A stretch of DNA of 64,000 bases from the NCBI RefSeq assembly GCF_900107935.1, contig NZ_FNVG01000020.1, positions 19,003 through 83,002 on the forward strand, written 5' to 3'. Under the pieces are notes generated by a model. It had not been told where the DNA came from. It saw only the letters and a list, made by a program, of their open reading frames with translations, and ran no database searches. Below are positions 1 to 8,858 of the stretch, piece after piece (the stretch's first letter is position 1; each line of letters begins with the position of its first letter). The position numbers were made by a program, and so were the translations under genes. The stretch is from Vibrio hangzhouensis. GTDB lineage: Bacteria > Pseudomonadota > Gammaproteobacteria > Enterobacterales > Vibrionaceae.

Positions 1-319
1 AAGTGCCGCAGTGATCTGTGCCATCGCCGCAATCTTGGCTTCAGCAGCTTCACTTTCCAGAACCACTAAAACCACACCACGTCCAGCCGCATATAGCTCA
101 TTGGTTTCACCCGTAGGACCTGGCATCACATGTGGATTGGCTAACAGCACATTGGCTTGTTGGATATGAAATGCCATCACACTAGCAAGCGTTGCGTTTA
201 GCTCATTCATACTACACTGTGCAGAAAGTAAGCACTCACGCTGCTCTGCAAAATCAGTAAGATTCCAGCCTTCCCACGCCGTCAAAACATCGGAGAAAAT
301 AGTTGCGTTATTGACCATG
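1..319 (-). CDS. Aldehyde-dehydrogenase-like protein, N-terminal part (cut by window edge)
   Basis: This leftward frame starts at an ATG whose first base is 319 and stays open for 106 codons to the window edge, so only the N-terminus is visible. It begins MVNNATIFSDVLTAWEGWN. Its last part (GRGVVLVVLESEAA, then AKIAAMAQITAAL) resembles the segment of aldehyde dehydrogenases that leads into the NAD-binding region; PutA next door has GRGVFVCISPWNFP and LGQVTAALVAGN at the same place. In vibrios a 1-pyrroline-5-carboxylate dehydrogenase-like gene commonly follows putA, which is the basis for the call. The gap to putA is only 10 bases, so the two are probably co-transcribed. Whether it is catalytic cannot be judged, because the active-site region lies outside the window. 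Confidence 0.5.
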
Positions 320-329
320 ATTATTCTCC

Positions 330-3300
330 TTATTTCGCCACTTGGTTAGCATTGGCGTTGATGACATCAGTAAAGCGGTAGAGGTAATGAGGACCACCTG
401 CTTTTGGTCCAGTACCAGAGAGACCCTGCCCACCAAATGGTTGAACACCCACCACAGCACCGACTTGGTCACGGTTGATGTAGCAGTTCCCCACTCGAGC
501 GTGTTTCTCAATCCACTCATAAGTGGATTCGTTACGGCTGTGTACGCCCAGCGTCAAGCCAAAGCCTGTCGCGTTAATACTTTCTACCACCTTCGGTAAC
601 TCAGACGCTTTAAAGCGCACAATATGTAGGATTGGACCAAAGTGTTCTTCAGTAAGAACGGAGATATCCGAGATTTCAAAGGCACACGGTGAGACAAAAT
701 CACCCTGCTCACACTCGCTGTCGAGCGTCAACTGAGCAACTTTTTTGCCTTGCTTGGTCATGGCTTCAATGTGACTGACCAGCTTCTGCTTGGCATTAGC
801 ATCGATCACTGGGCCCACATCGGTGGCATGCAAATATGGCAAGCCGACTTTAAGCTCATCCATGGCACCTTGAATCAGGTTGATAACGCGCTCGGCAATG
901 TCTTCTTGAATAAACAGAACACGCAGAGCAGAACAGCGCTGTCCAGCAGATGCGAATGCAGAGCGAACTACGTCTCGAACCACCTGCTCAGGCAGTGCGG
1001 TAGAGTCAACAATCATCGCATTCTGACCACCGGTTTCGGCGATAAATGGCACTGGCGCCACTTGACGTGCCGCGAGTGTGCTATTGATGCGTTGTGCTGT
1101 TGGTGTCGAACCGGTAAAGGCAACACCCGCAATAGCTGCGTGAGACGTTAACGCCTGCCCAACATCGGCACCGCGTCCTGTGATAAGTTGAATCGCATCG
1201 GCAGGGAAGCCTGATTCAAGCATGAGCTCAACGGCACGTACTGCAATAAGAGAGGTTTGCTCCGCAGGCTTGGCCACAACGGTGTTACCTGCAACAAGTG
1301 CTGCTGTGACCTGACCCAGGAAAATCGCCAGTGGGAAGTTCCACGGGCTGATACAAACAAACACTCCCCGACCGCCGCGCGTCAGTGTTTTTGCCTGGCC
1401 ATCAAAGCCAAGGACGGATTGCGTTTCAAAGATATGCGGCTGATTGGCATAGTAACGACAGAAATCCACCGCTTCACGCACTTCATCAATGCTGTCGTGA
1501 ATAGTCTTGCCCGCTTCCTGATGACAAATCGCCACCAACTCATGTAGATTTTCTTCTAGCTTGTCTGCCAATGTAAGTAAGCACTGACCACGCTCTGCGT
1601 ATGGCGTCTTTGACCACTTAGTGAAACCTTGTTCAGCCACACGGATAGCTTCGGAAACATGATCAAGGTTAGCCATAGCAACCTGACCCACGACAATACG
1701 GCGATCGTAAGGCGCGGTGATCGTATCAACGCCGGCACCTTCCTTGATCATGCTTTCGTATTGCGATTGACCATTAATGATCGGTGCACCTTGCCATTGT
1801 TTAGCACGGAAAACGTCAACTTTGTGTTCGTAGTCTTTCACTTCGCTTTCAATATCGACATTAACACCAATGGAGTTTTTACGATCAGCAAAAATGGCGG
1901 GTGGCAGATCAATGTTGGCATTGTGTAGCGTGTCGTTTGACAGCAGTGCGTCTACAGGGTGGACAGTCAAACTGTCAACAGGACAACGCGCATCAACAAG
2001 ACGGTGCACAAAACTGCTGTTCGCACCGTTCTCCAATAGACGACGCACTAGGTATGGCAGCAAGTCTTTATGGCTGCCAACCGGTGCGTAGATACGCACA
2101 GGCTGCTTATAGGTGTCCATTACGTGATCATACAGGGAGTCACCCATACCATGCAGGCGCTGGAACTCATAGTCCGTATGCTGAGCCATGGTGGCAATGG
2201 CCGTTACCGTGTGTGCGTTATGGCTAGCAAACTGCGGGAAGATATTGCCACGGACGTTGTCGCTCAATAGGAATCGAGCACAGGCTAAATAAGCAACATC
2301 GGTCGCTTCTTTGCGAGTATAAACCGGATAGCCGTCATAACCCGCTTGCTGGGACCACTTGATTTCACTGTCCCAATAGGCCCCTTTAACCAGGCGAAGT
2401 GGGATCAGATCACCCTGCTGTTTCGCCAGACCGTTAACCCAAACCAAAACGGGAAGTGCGCGCTTAGAATAAGCTTGAATAACCAGACCAAACTTACCCC
2501 AGCCCTTCGCCACATCGCTTCGGTATACTTTTTCAAACAGTTTCAAAGAAAGCTCAAGGCGATCCGCTTCTTCTGCATCAATGGTGATCGCCACATCCAG
2601 CTCACGAGCTCGAGTGAGAAGCTGAGTTAACGTTTCGCAGAGTTCTGTGAGTACACGCTGTTCGTTGGCCACTTCGTAGCGAGGGTGAAGTGCAGACAGC
2701 TTGATTGAAACCGACGGCGCAGGGCTGGTATCCAAACCATATTTATCGCTACCGACCGCTTCGATCGCCATCAGGTAATCTTTGAAATACTTGTCGGCAT
2801 CAGATTTGGTTAGCGCCGCTTCACCCAGCATGTCATAAGAGTAGGTAAAACCGCGATCACGCATCTTTTTACCATTCTTCTGAGCTTCGCCAATGCTACG
2901 ACCTAAAACGAACTGATGACCCATGATCTTCATCGCCTGATACATGGCTTTGCGAATCACAGGTTCTGAGAATTTGTTGACTAAACGATTAACCGCTTTG
3001 GCTGGGCTTTGTGATTCAGACTCAGCAAGCCCGACAACTTTACCCGTCAGCATTAGACCCCATGTTGACGCATTTACAAACACAGAATCAGAATTCTTAA
3101 GGTGTGATTTCCAGTCCGCTACGCTCAGTTTATCGCGAATCAGCGCGTCTGCGGTTGCTGCATCCGGGATACGCATTAATGCTTCAGCCAGACACATCAA
3201 AAGAATGCCTTCCTGAGTATCCAGGCTGTATTCCAGCAATAATGCGTCAATCATTTGAATCGCATTTTTGTCGGCTCGAATGGCTTCAATCAGCTGTGTG

Positions 3301-3470
3301 GTTTTCTGTGGGATTTGCTGGGCTTCGTCGCCTTGCGGCGTAGCCAGAGGTAAAAGCTGTTTCAACCATTGAGACTCATCCACCATATAGAGTGGAGAGA
3401 TCAGTGACCAGAGTTGTTCAAGCGGCTGCTCGACAAACTCCGTTTTTAGCACATCTGTTGCTGTAAACAT
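330..3470 (-). CDS. putA: Bifunctional proline dehydrogenase / 1-pyrroline-5-carboxylate dehydrogenase PutA
   Basis: PutA oxidises proline to glutamate in two steps. An FAD-dependent proline dehydrogenase makes pyrroline-5-carboxylate, and an NAD-dependent aldehyde dehydrogenase oxidises its open-chain form. The protein is 1046 residues. The barrel domain occupies roughly residues 130-460 (for example SIKLSALHPRY and RLVKGAYWD). The dehydrogenase domain occupies about 560-1030, with the catalytic cysteine in GQRCSALR (C846) and the glutamate in IAETGGQN. It lacks the N-terminal ribbon-helix-helix DNA-binding domain of the 1320-residue enterobacterial PutA, so it should be an enzyme only and not its own repressor. 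A ribosome site GAGGAA lies 6-7 bases before the ATG. The 290-base upstream region would hold its promoter; no operator was recognised there. Confidence 0.95.
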   Translation of the reverse strand: MFTATDVLKTEFVEQPLEQLWSLISPLYMVDESQWLKQLLPLATPQGDEAQQIPQKTTQLIEAIRADKNAIQMIDALLLEYSLDTQEGILLMCLAEALMRIPDAATADALIRDKLSVADWKSHLKNSDSVFVNASTWGLMLTGKVVGLAESESQSPAKAVNRLVNKFSEPVIRKAMYQAMKIMGHQFVLGRSIGEAQKNGKKMRDRGFTYSYDMLGEAALTKSDADKYFKDYLMAIEAVGSDKYGLDTSPAPSVSIKLSALHPRYEVANEQRVLTELCETLTQLLTRARELDVAITIDAEEADRLELSLKLFEKVYRSDVAKGWGKFGLVIQAYSKRALPVLVWVNGLAKQQGDLIPLRLVKGAYWDSEIKWSQQAGYDGYPVYTRKEATDVAYLACARFLLSDNVRGNIFPQFASHNAHTVTAIATMAQHTDYEFQRLHGMGDSLYDHVMDTYKQPVRIYAPVGSHKDLLPYLVRRLLENGANSSFVHRLVDARCPVDSLTVHPVDALLSNDTLHNANIDLPPAIFADRKNSIGVNVDIESEVKDYEHKVDVFRAKQWQGAPIINGQSQYESMIKEGAGVDTITAPYDRRIVVGQVAMANLDHVSEAIRVAEQGFTKWSKTPYAERGQCLLTLADKLEENLHELVAICHQEAGKTIHDSIDEVREAVDFCRYYANQPHIFETQSVLGFDGQAKTLTRGGRGVFVCISPWNFPLAIFLGQVTAALVAGNTVVAKPAEQTSLIAVRAVELMLESGFPADAIQLITGRGADVGQALTSHAAIAGVAFTGSTPTAQRINSTLAARQVAPVPFIAETGGQNAMIVDSTALPEQVVRDVVRSAFASAGQRCSALRVLFIQEDIAERVINLIQGAMDELKVGLPYLHATDVGPVIDANAKQKLVSHIEAMTKQGKKVAQLTLDSECEQGDFVSPCAFEISDISVLTEEHFGPILHIVRFKASELPKVVESINATGFGLTLGVHSRNESTYEWIEKHARVGNCYINRDQVGAVVGVQPFGGQGLSGTGPKAGGPHYLYRFTDVINANANQVAK

Positions 3471-3708
3471 GTGTGTTCCTCAATCTCTTCCCAGCCGTAA
3501 AACACGACTGGACTACTACAATGGCAGGCAGTGTATTTTGAGTGTTCATGAATTACTTGTCAAAAACTCCGAGCTTTTTGCTAATTTCTACGCTTATTAA
3601 CAAAATTAACACATGGTCACATCGATATGTACAAGATGAGCGGTTACATTCTGCAACCAAATTAACATATTGTTTCGTTCTTTAGGCTTCCTTCAACAAC
3701 GTACCGAT

Positions 3709-3737
3709 AAAAAAAAGGATGCATAACTGCATCCTTT
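3709..3737 (-). terminator. Rho-independent terminator after the 6-phospho-beta-glucosidase gene
   Basis: A 10-base perfect stem AAAGGATGCA / TGCATCCTTT with a 4-base loop is followed, on the leftward strand, by a run of eight T. It lies 27 bases beyond the stop codon of the 6-phospho-beta-glucosidase gene and closes the gluconate operon. Confidence 0.85.
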
Positions 3738-3763
3738 AGGTCATGAAGGCAAAAAAATATGCC

Positions 3764-5188
3764 TTATCGTAAGTCTTCGCCATTCGATTCTATGACTTTC
3801 TTGTACCAGTAGAAGGACTTTTTAGGTGTTCGCGCCAACGATCCTTTTCCCGAATCATCCAGGTCCACATAAATGAAACCGTAGCGCTTGCTCATCTCAC
3901 CCGTGGAGGCCGCCACCAAATCGATGCATCCCCATGGAGTAAATCCCATGAGAGGTACACCATCCTCAATCGCGTCCCCCATCGCCTCAATGTGCGCCCT
4001 CAGGTAGTCAATTCGGTAGTCGTCATTGACTCGGCCATTTTCTTCCACCTCATCTTTGGCTCCTAAGCCATTCTCCACCAGAAACAGTGGCTTTTGATAA
4101 CGATCATAGAGAGTGTTCATGGTGATGCGCAGACCCATAGGGTCAATTACCCACCCCCAGTCGCTGGCCTCAAGGTGAGGATTGCGAATTGATTTCACTA
4201 CATTGGCTTCACTGGTGTTGCCATTGTTCATATCAGCCGAAGCACAGCGTGAGGCGTAATAACTAAAGGAAATAAAGTCCACTGTGTTTTTGAGAATCTC
4301 TAAGTCCCCATCGTGGATCTCTAGTTCCACCCCTTTGTCACGAAAGGTCCTCTGTGCATATGAGGGATAATAGCCTCTGGCTTGGACATCAATAAAAAAC
4401 AGGTTCTCACGATCCTTATCAAGCGCCATTTTGACGTCTTCCGGTTTACACGAATAAGGATAGAAATTACCTCCCGCTAGCATACAACCCACTTGGTTCT
4501 CGGGATTAATCTCATGGGCAATTTTGGTCACAAGAGCACTCGCTACCAACTCATGATGCGCTGCTTGATACTTTACCTGATCTTTATTTTCGTCCGGTTT
4601 GAACAGAAGACCCGCGCCAGAGAACGGACTCGCCAGTAAAATATTGATTTCATTGAATGTGAGCCAATATTTCACCAGACCATCAAAAGCTTCAAAGCAG
4701 GTTCGAGCGTAACGCTCAAAGAAACCTATCATTTCACGGCTGCGCCATGAGCCATAGGTATTGACCAAATGCATTGGCACATCAAAGTGGCACAAGGTCA
4801 CCAGTGGTTCGATACCATACTTATGACATTCACGAAACATGTCCTGATAGTATGCTATTCCCTGTTGATTCGGCTCTAACTCATCGCCTTTTGGAAAAAT
4901 TCTTGCCCAGGCAATGGAAGTTCGAAACACTTTAATTCCCATCTCTGCCAACAAAGCAATGTCTTCTTTGTAGCGATGGTAAAAATCAATGGCGGTATGA
5001 CTCGGATAGAACTCCGATTCATCAAGTGTCACTTGTTCACGCAAGCCAAGTTTGATCGGCATACGATTGTCACCATAAGGGATCATATCGACAGTGGTCA
5101 GCCCTTTGCCACCTTCTAAATAGCCGCCTTCGGCCTGATTCGCAGCAATGGCACCACCCCAGAGAAAATCTTCTGGAAATACTGACAC
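3764..5188 (-). CDS. ascB: 6-phospho-beta-glucosidase, glycoside hydrolase family 1 (AscB/BglA type)
   Basis: The predicted enzyme hydrolyses phosphorylated aryl- or beta-glucosides in the cytoplasm. It has 474 residues, the same length as E. coli AscB, and matches AscB closely from the first residues (MSVFPEDFLWGGA). Acid/base glutamate E180 is in TFNEIN and nucleophile E372 is in LVENGLGA. The SKRYGF segment near the C-terminus is the loop that binds the 6-phosphate in this subfamily. The start is a GTG with AAGGAA eight bases upstream. It is the last gene of the leftward gluconate operon, 78 bases after gntR, with no beta-glucoside PTS gene nearby. That is odd, because AscB-type enzymes need a phosphorylated substrate; the PTS may lie elsewhere, or the substrate may be an unusual phosphorylated glycoside. 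Confidence 0.9.
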   Translation of the reverse strand: MSVFPEDFLWGGAIAANQAEGGYLEGGKGLTTVDMIPYGDNRMPIKLGLREQVTLDESEFYPSHTAIDFYHRYKEDIALLAEMGIKVFRTSIAWARIFPKGDELEPNQQGIAYYQDMFRECHKYGIEPLVTLCHFDVPMHLVNTYGSWRSREMIGFFERYARTCFEAFDGLVKYWLTFNEINILLASPFSGAGLLFKPDENKDQVKYQAAHHELVASALVTKIAHEINPENQVGCMLAGGNFYPYSCKPEDVKMALDKDRENLFFIDVQARGYYPSYAQRTFRDKGVELEIHDGDLEILKNTVDFISFSYYASRCASADMNNGNTSEANVVKSIRNPHLEASDWGWVIDPMGLRITMNTLYDRYQKPLFLVENGLGAKDEVEENGRVNDDYRIDYLRAHIEAMGDAIEDGVPLMGFTPWGCIDLVAASTGEMSKRYGFIYVDLDDSGKGSLARTPKKSFYWYKKVIESNGEDLR

Positions 5189-5266
5189 AGGTAAATTCCT
5201 TATTGAATTAACTGGTCACGAAGCAAGAGCAAAAGCGCCTGAACGTGACGACTAGTGAGCAAGGCC

Positions 5267-6265
5267 TCAGCTGTCTCCAAGCTGAAGACGATATCCGAGA
5301 TCAATACTCGGCGGCCAATTGTCTTCACCACGTAGTCGAGCGATCAACTGCTGGGCAGCGACGGTGCCAATATCTTCACGAGGCGTCACCACCGTCGTCA
5401 ATTTGGGAACCATCGCCTGACTAATGTCCAGGCCATGAAAACCGGCAATAGAAATCTGAGCAGGTACCTCAATTCCCAGACGCTGACACTCAAACAGAGC
5501 ACCGATGGCCAGATCATCATTGGTACAAACAATGCCATCCGCATCAGGATGTTCGTTAAGCAGGCGTTGCAGTAAATCCGCGCCAAGCGTGAAAGAGGAG
5601 GCTTCTTCCGTTTGTAAAGTGAAGGGCTCGTAGCCGCATTCCAGCATCGCTTCTCGGTATCCAGCCATTTTTTGTTGTGTACGGGCATCCATTCGCGCAG
5701 CAAAATAGGCCACTTTACGGCGACCTCTATTCAGCATGTGCCCGGTAATGTCTTTTGATGCCTGAAGGTTGTCAAAACCCACCGCCTGCTCAATCTGAGG
5801 GGTTCTGGAATCCATAATTTCCACGACAGGAATGGACGCCGTTTCCAACATTTTTCTTGCTTTGTCGGTGTGCACATTTTCAGACAGAATGATGCCGTCA
5901 ACGTTATAAGAAAGCAGCGACTCGATACTCTCCTGCTCGCGTTGTTCACTGTAGCCATAGTGGGCAATCATAGTCTGATATCCTGACGGTGAGGTCACAG
6001 ATTCAATACCACGAATGACTTCGGCAAACACCTGGTTAGTCAAGGATGGCACCAACACGCCTATTACTTTGCTTTTGGCATTAGCCAGCATATCTGGAGC
6101 ACGGTTTGGGATATAACCCAGCTCGTCAGTTACCTGATCAATCTTGGCCCTGACCGCCTCAGACACTAACGAGGGGTCTCTCAACGCCCGACTGACTGTC
6201 ATTTTGGTCACACCAACTCGATCGGCGATATCTTGGAGAGTTGGCCGTTTCTTCTTATTTGCCAT
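5267..6265 (-). CDS. gntR: LacI-family gluconate repressor GntR
   Basis: GntR represses gluconate uptake and phosphorylation genes until gluconate binds. The protein is about 332 residues. An N-terminal LacI helix-turn-helix (PTLQDIADRVGVTKMTVSRA) is followed by a periplasmic-binding-protein-like sensor domain (IGVLVPSLTNQVFAEVIRGI). The match to E. coli GntR is strong throughout, including GFDN and CTNDDLA. The ATG at 6265 is preferred over an in-frame GTG one codon earlier. It lies between gntK and ascB in the same leftward operon. Two matching operators lie at 9942-9988 before the first gene of the operon, which fits autoregulated repression. Confidence 0.93.
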   Translation of the reverse strand: MANKKKRPTLQDIADRVGVTKMTVSRALRDPSLVSEAVRAKIDQVTDELGYIPNRAPDMLANAKSKVIGVLVPSLTNQVFAEVIRGIESVTSPSGYQTMIAHYGYSEQREQESIESLLSYNVDGIILSENVHTDKARKMLETASIPVVEIMDSRTPQIEQAVGFDNLQASKDITGHMLNRGRRKVAYFAARMDARTQQKMAGYREAMLECGYEPFTLQTEEASSFTLGADLLQRLLNEHPDADGIVCTNDDLAIGALFECQRLGIEVPAQISIAGFHGLDISQAMVPKLTTVVTPREDIGTVAAQQLIARLRGEDNWPPSIDLGYRLQLGDS

Positions 6266-6353
6266 CACTAAATGTTGCCACTTTTCAATTAATTATCTGA
6301 ATGAAGTTTATCAAAATGTTATCAATATACCCATGTTGTTTGGTACATATCTC

Positions 6354-6863
6354 TTAGATTGTCTGGTTCTCTAGCCCTCGGATTTGTGCCAGTGCACTCG
6401 CTACGACCGCCTCTATGCTTTGGTCGATATCTACAATCAGGGCTTCGTCGTTGTCGGGTTCCACTAGCGTGTCGAACTGACTTTTCAACATCGACTCACC
6501 CGAAAAGTAGTGGTTCATCCGCCGCTCCATGCGATCCCTTATGGTGTCAAAATTCCCTTTCAGATAGACAATAGTCAGATCTCCATTATCGCGACGTAAT
6601 ATGTCACGATAACTGGGTTTTAATGCGGAGCAGGCAATCACACACCCCGGGTTTGAAACATAAAGCTGATTGAGGGTATTCAGCCACTCCTGTCTATCGT
6701 CATCGGTAAGCGGTATTCCACAACGCATTTTTTCTACATTTTCAGTAGGGTGAAAGTCATCACCATCATGAAAAGGTAGATCCAGGGCCGAGGCAATTCG
6801 CTCTCCGATAGAGCTTTTTCCACACCCAGAGACACCCATCACTAATACATTTTTTATTTTCAT
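6354..6863 (-). CDS. gntK: Gluconokinase GntK
   Basis: Gluconokinase phosphorylates gluconate with ATP to 6-phosphogluconate, the entry point to the Entner-Doudoroff and pentose phosphate pathways. The start chosen at 6863 (MKIKNVLVMGVSGCGKSS) gives 169 residues, the normal length for the family; a longer frame back to 6917 would add an unlikely tail crossing the intergenic hairpin. The P-loop GVSGCGKSS is at residues 10-18. Other family signatures are the FHDGDDFHP segment and the CSALKPSYRD segment. It lies between the TRAP large subunit gene (70 bases) and gntR (88 bases). Confidence 0.93.
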   Translation of the reverse strand: MKIKNVLVMGVSGCGKSSIGERIASALDLPFHDGDDFHPTENVEKMRCGIPLTDDDRQEWLNTLNQLYVSNPGCVIACSALKPSYRDILRRDNGDLTIVYLKGNFDTIRDRMERRMNHYFSGESMLKSQFDTLVEPDNDEALIVDIDQSIEAVVASALAQIRGLENQTI

Positions 6864-6881
6864 AGGGCAAACCAACCTTAG

Positions 6882-6901
6882 CCCTCCCAACGAAGGGAGG
6901 G
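6882..6901 (-). other. Intercistronic GC-rich hairpin before gntK
   Basis: A 7-base perfect stem CCCTCCC / GGGAGGG with a 6-base loop lies in the 70-base gap between the TRAP large subunit gene and gntK. No T-run follows on the leftward strand, so it is not a standard terminator. It may stabilise the 3' end of the upstream message or lower expression of the genes beyond it. A related hairpin lies at 8824-8846 in the same operon. Confidence 0.6.
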
Positions 6902-6932
6902 ACGAAACGAGAAACAATTTTGACTCAGTGAG

Positions 6933-8249
6933 TTATTTCCACCACATTGCAATATCCGGGAACGCGATAACCAGTCCTAACACCAGGACTTGCAAGGCGA
7001 TAAACGGTAATAGAGAGTGAAAGATTTCACCGAGGCTAATGTCTTTCGGTGCGACAGACTTAAGGTAAAATGCCGCAGGACCAAACGGGGGTGACAGGAA
7101 GGATACCTGCATATTCAGACAGAACACCACACCAAACCAAACCGGGTCATAGCCAAGAGAGGTAATGATTGGCACAAAGATCGGCATCGTCAGCAAAGCA
7201 ACGCCCACCCAGTCGAGGAACATCCCGAGTACCAGTAGTATCACCATCATGATAAGCAGTGTTGCCAAAGGGCTACCGCCACTCAGCGCCAGAATCATCT
7301 CTTCAACAAAATCGATACCACCCATCAGGTTGTAGATACCCACCAACGCACTCGCACCGATGCCAATCCACATGATCATTCCGCATGTTTTCATCGTCGC
7401 GATGGCACTTTCTTTGAGCATGCTCACATTCAGTTCGCCACGAATCAATGCGCTGATCATGATCCCAACCACACCCAGAGCAGAGGCTTCTGTTACTGAC
7501 GCAACGCCAGTATAAATACTGCCCAAAACGACAACCACGGACAGCAAAGGGAAAAACAGGGCCTTGAAGTAGCTGACCTTAGGCTCGTCCTCTTCTCCCA
7601 TATCGCTTGGAATCGGCGCCAATGCCGGATTCAGCTTACAGCGGATCAATACATAACCGATATAACATCCAGCAAGAATGAAAGCAGGTAAAAACGAGGC
7701 TTTAAACAGATCGCCAATTGAAACACTTGCTGTCATACCATAGATAATCAGAACGATACTTGGAGGAAGCATCGTGCCCAAAGCTCCACCGGCACAGGTG
7801 GTACCAATCGCCAGTTTACGGTCATAGCCAAGGCGAAGCATCTGAGGCAATGCCAGAATACCCAGCAAAACCGTTTCTCCACCGATAACACCAGACATGG
7901 AAGCCAGCAATACTGCAACCAATAAGGTTTGCACAGCCACGCCGCCGCGAACTTTTCGGCCCACAGACTTCATTGCGTCAAACAGATCGCGAGCGATACC
8001 TGAGCGATCCAGCAATGCCGCCATCAGAACAAACATGGGAACCGCTAAGAAAACATAACCGGATGCGAAACTGTAGGTACGACTGGCAATCAAGGGCAAC
8101 GCGTCCGGACCAAACCAGGCATAGGTAAAAAATATGGCGACAAAACCGGTCACAAACGCAAGTTGCATGCCCGTTAATAACAGACCTATCATCATGGCCA
8201 GCATCAACAAACTACCCCATGCGATGCCAATAGAAGACAAATCAAACAT
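6933..8249 (-). CDS. TRAP transporter large permease (DctM type), probably for gluconate
   Basis: This is the large membrane subunit of a tripartite sodium-driven transporter in the inner membrane. It has 438 residues that are almost entirely hydrophobic helices, with DctM-family stretches such as GVIGGETVLLGILALPQM and GTMLPPSIVLIIYG. Its start overlaps the end of the small subunit gene by 8 bases, typical of translational coupling. Substrate is inferred from context only: gluconokinase and GntR follow in the same operon, and GntR operators precede it. TRAP systems for gluconate and related sugar acids are known, so gluconate or a close aldonate is the best guess. Confidence 0.88.
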   Translation of the reverse strand: MFDLSSIGIAWGSLLMLAMMIGLLLTGMQLAFVTGFVAIFFTYAWFGPDALPLIASRTYSFASGYVFLAVPMFVLMAALLDRSGIARDLFDAMKSVGRKVRGGVAVQTLLVAVLLASMSGVIGGETVLLGILALPQMLRLGYDRKLAIGTTCAGGALGTMLPPSIVLIIYGMTASVSIGDLFKASFLPAFILAGCYIGYVLIRCKLNPALAPIPSDMGEEDEPKVSYFKALFFPLLSVVVVLGSIYTGVASVTEASALGVVGIMISALIRGELNVSMLKESAIATMKTCGMIMWIGIGASALVGIYNLMGGIDFVEEMILALSGGSPLATLLIMMVILLVLGMFLDWVGVALLTMPIFVPIITSLGYDPVWFGVVFCLNMQVSFLSPPFGPAAFYLKSVAPKDISLGEIFHSLLPFIALQVLVLGLVIAFPDIAMWWK

Positions 8250-8799
8250 CGTTTTTCTTCCTTAGACCAATAAGTTCTTGAATCAGGTGCAGAGAAAACT
8301 GAACCACCAGCACACACAGCACGACAAAAATGAGCCCCTTAAGCAGCGCCGGATATGGCGCATTAAGAACAGAACCGGACGTTTCTAATCGAAGCTCTCC
8401 CCAAGGAGCAAACCACGCTTCTTTCGCCATGGTATAAGAGGCGTGAGCCAACATGCCCGCAAAGGCAAGACCAACAATATGGTGAACTAAATTAAGGTAT
8501 TTTCTGGTTTGCTTAGAGACTGAGTCATAGATAAGTACGACACGAACATGCTTATTAGCCGCGAAGGCGTAAATACCGCCAATGATAAAGAGAGAGCCGC
8601 CGATAAACGATGCGGTTTCATGAACCCAAGTCGTGGGAGCGTTGAACACATATCGCATCACGACTTCGTAAAAAGAGATAAGAACGGTAAAGATGAACAA
8701 CCAGCTGAGTAGCTTGCTTAACCAAATCACTGCTCTGTCGAGAAGGTTTCTTGGTTCTTCATCGTGTCCCTGCGGGCTATTTGATGGTTTTGTATCCAT
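8242..8799 (-). CDS. TRAP transporter small permease (DctQ type)
   Basis: This is the small membrane subunit that joins the solute receptor to the large permease. It has about 185 residues with four hydrophobic segments, among them LLSWLFIFTVLISFYEVVMR and a C-terminal helix around LIFVVLCVLVVQFSLHL. The FYEVVMRYVFNAPTTWVHE segment is typical of DctQ proteins. The ATG at 8799 is chosen over a GTG at 8808. It overlaps the following large permease gene by 8 bases and follows the receptor gene after a gap that contains a hairpin. Confidence 0.87.
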   Translation of the reverse strand: MDTKPSNSPQGHDEEPRNLLDRAVIWLSKLLSWLFIFTVLISFYEVVMRYVFNAPTTWVHETASFIGGSLFIIGGIYAFAANKHVRVVLIYDSVSKQTRKYLNLVHHIVGLAFAGMLAHASYTMAKEAWFAPWGELRLETSGSVLNAPYPALLKGLIFVVLCVLVVQFSLHLIQELIGLRKKNDV

Positions 8800-8823
8800 G
8801 ACAATCACTATCTAAATTGAAAG

Positions 8824-8846
8824 GTGGGAGAGCCTAGCCCTCCCAC
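8824..8846 (-). other. Intercistronic hairpin after the TRAP receptor gene
   Basis: A 7-base stem GTGGGAG / CTCCCAC with a 9-base loop lies between the receptor gene and the small permease gene, without a T-run. Such structures often protect the upstream message, so that the periplasmic receptor is made in excess over the permeases. It shares the core TGGGAGGGCTA with the hairpin before gntK. Confidence 0.6.
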
Positions 8847-8858
8847 AAGCGACAAGAA

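Noticed and set aside
6864..6917. Longer N-terminus for gluconokinase
   Set aside because: The extra 18 residues are translated hairpin sequence, and family members start right before the P-loop strand.
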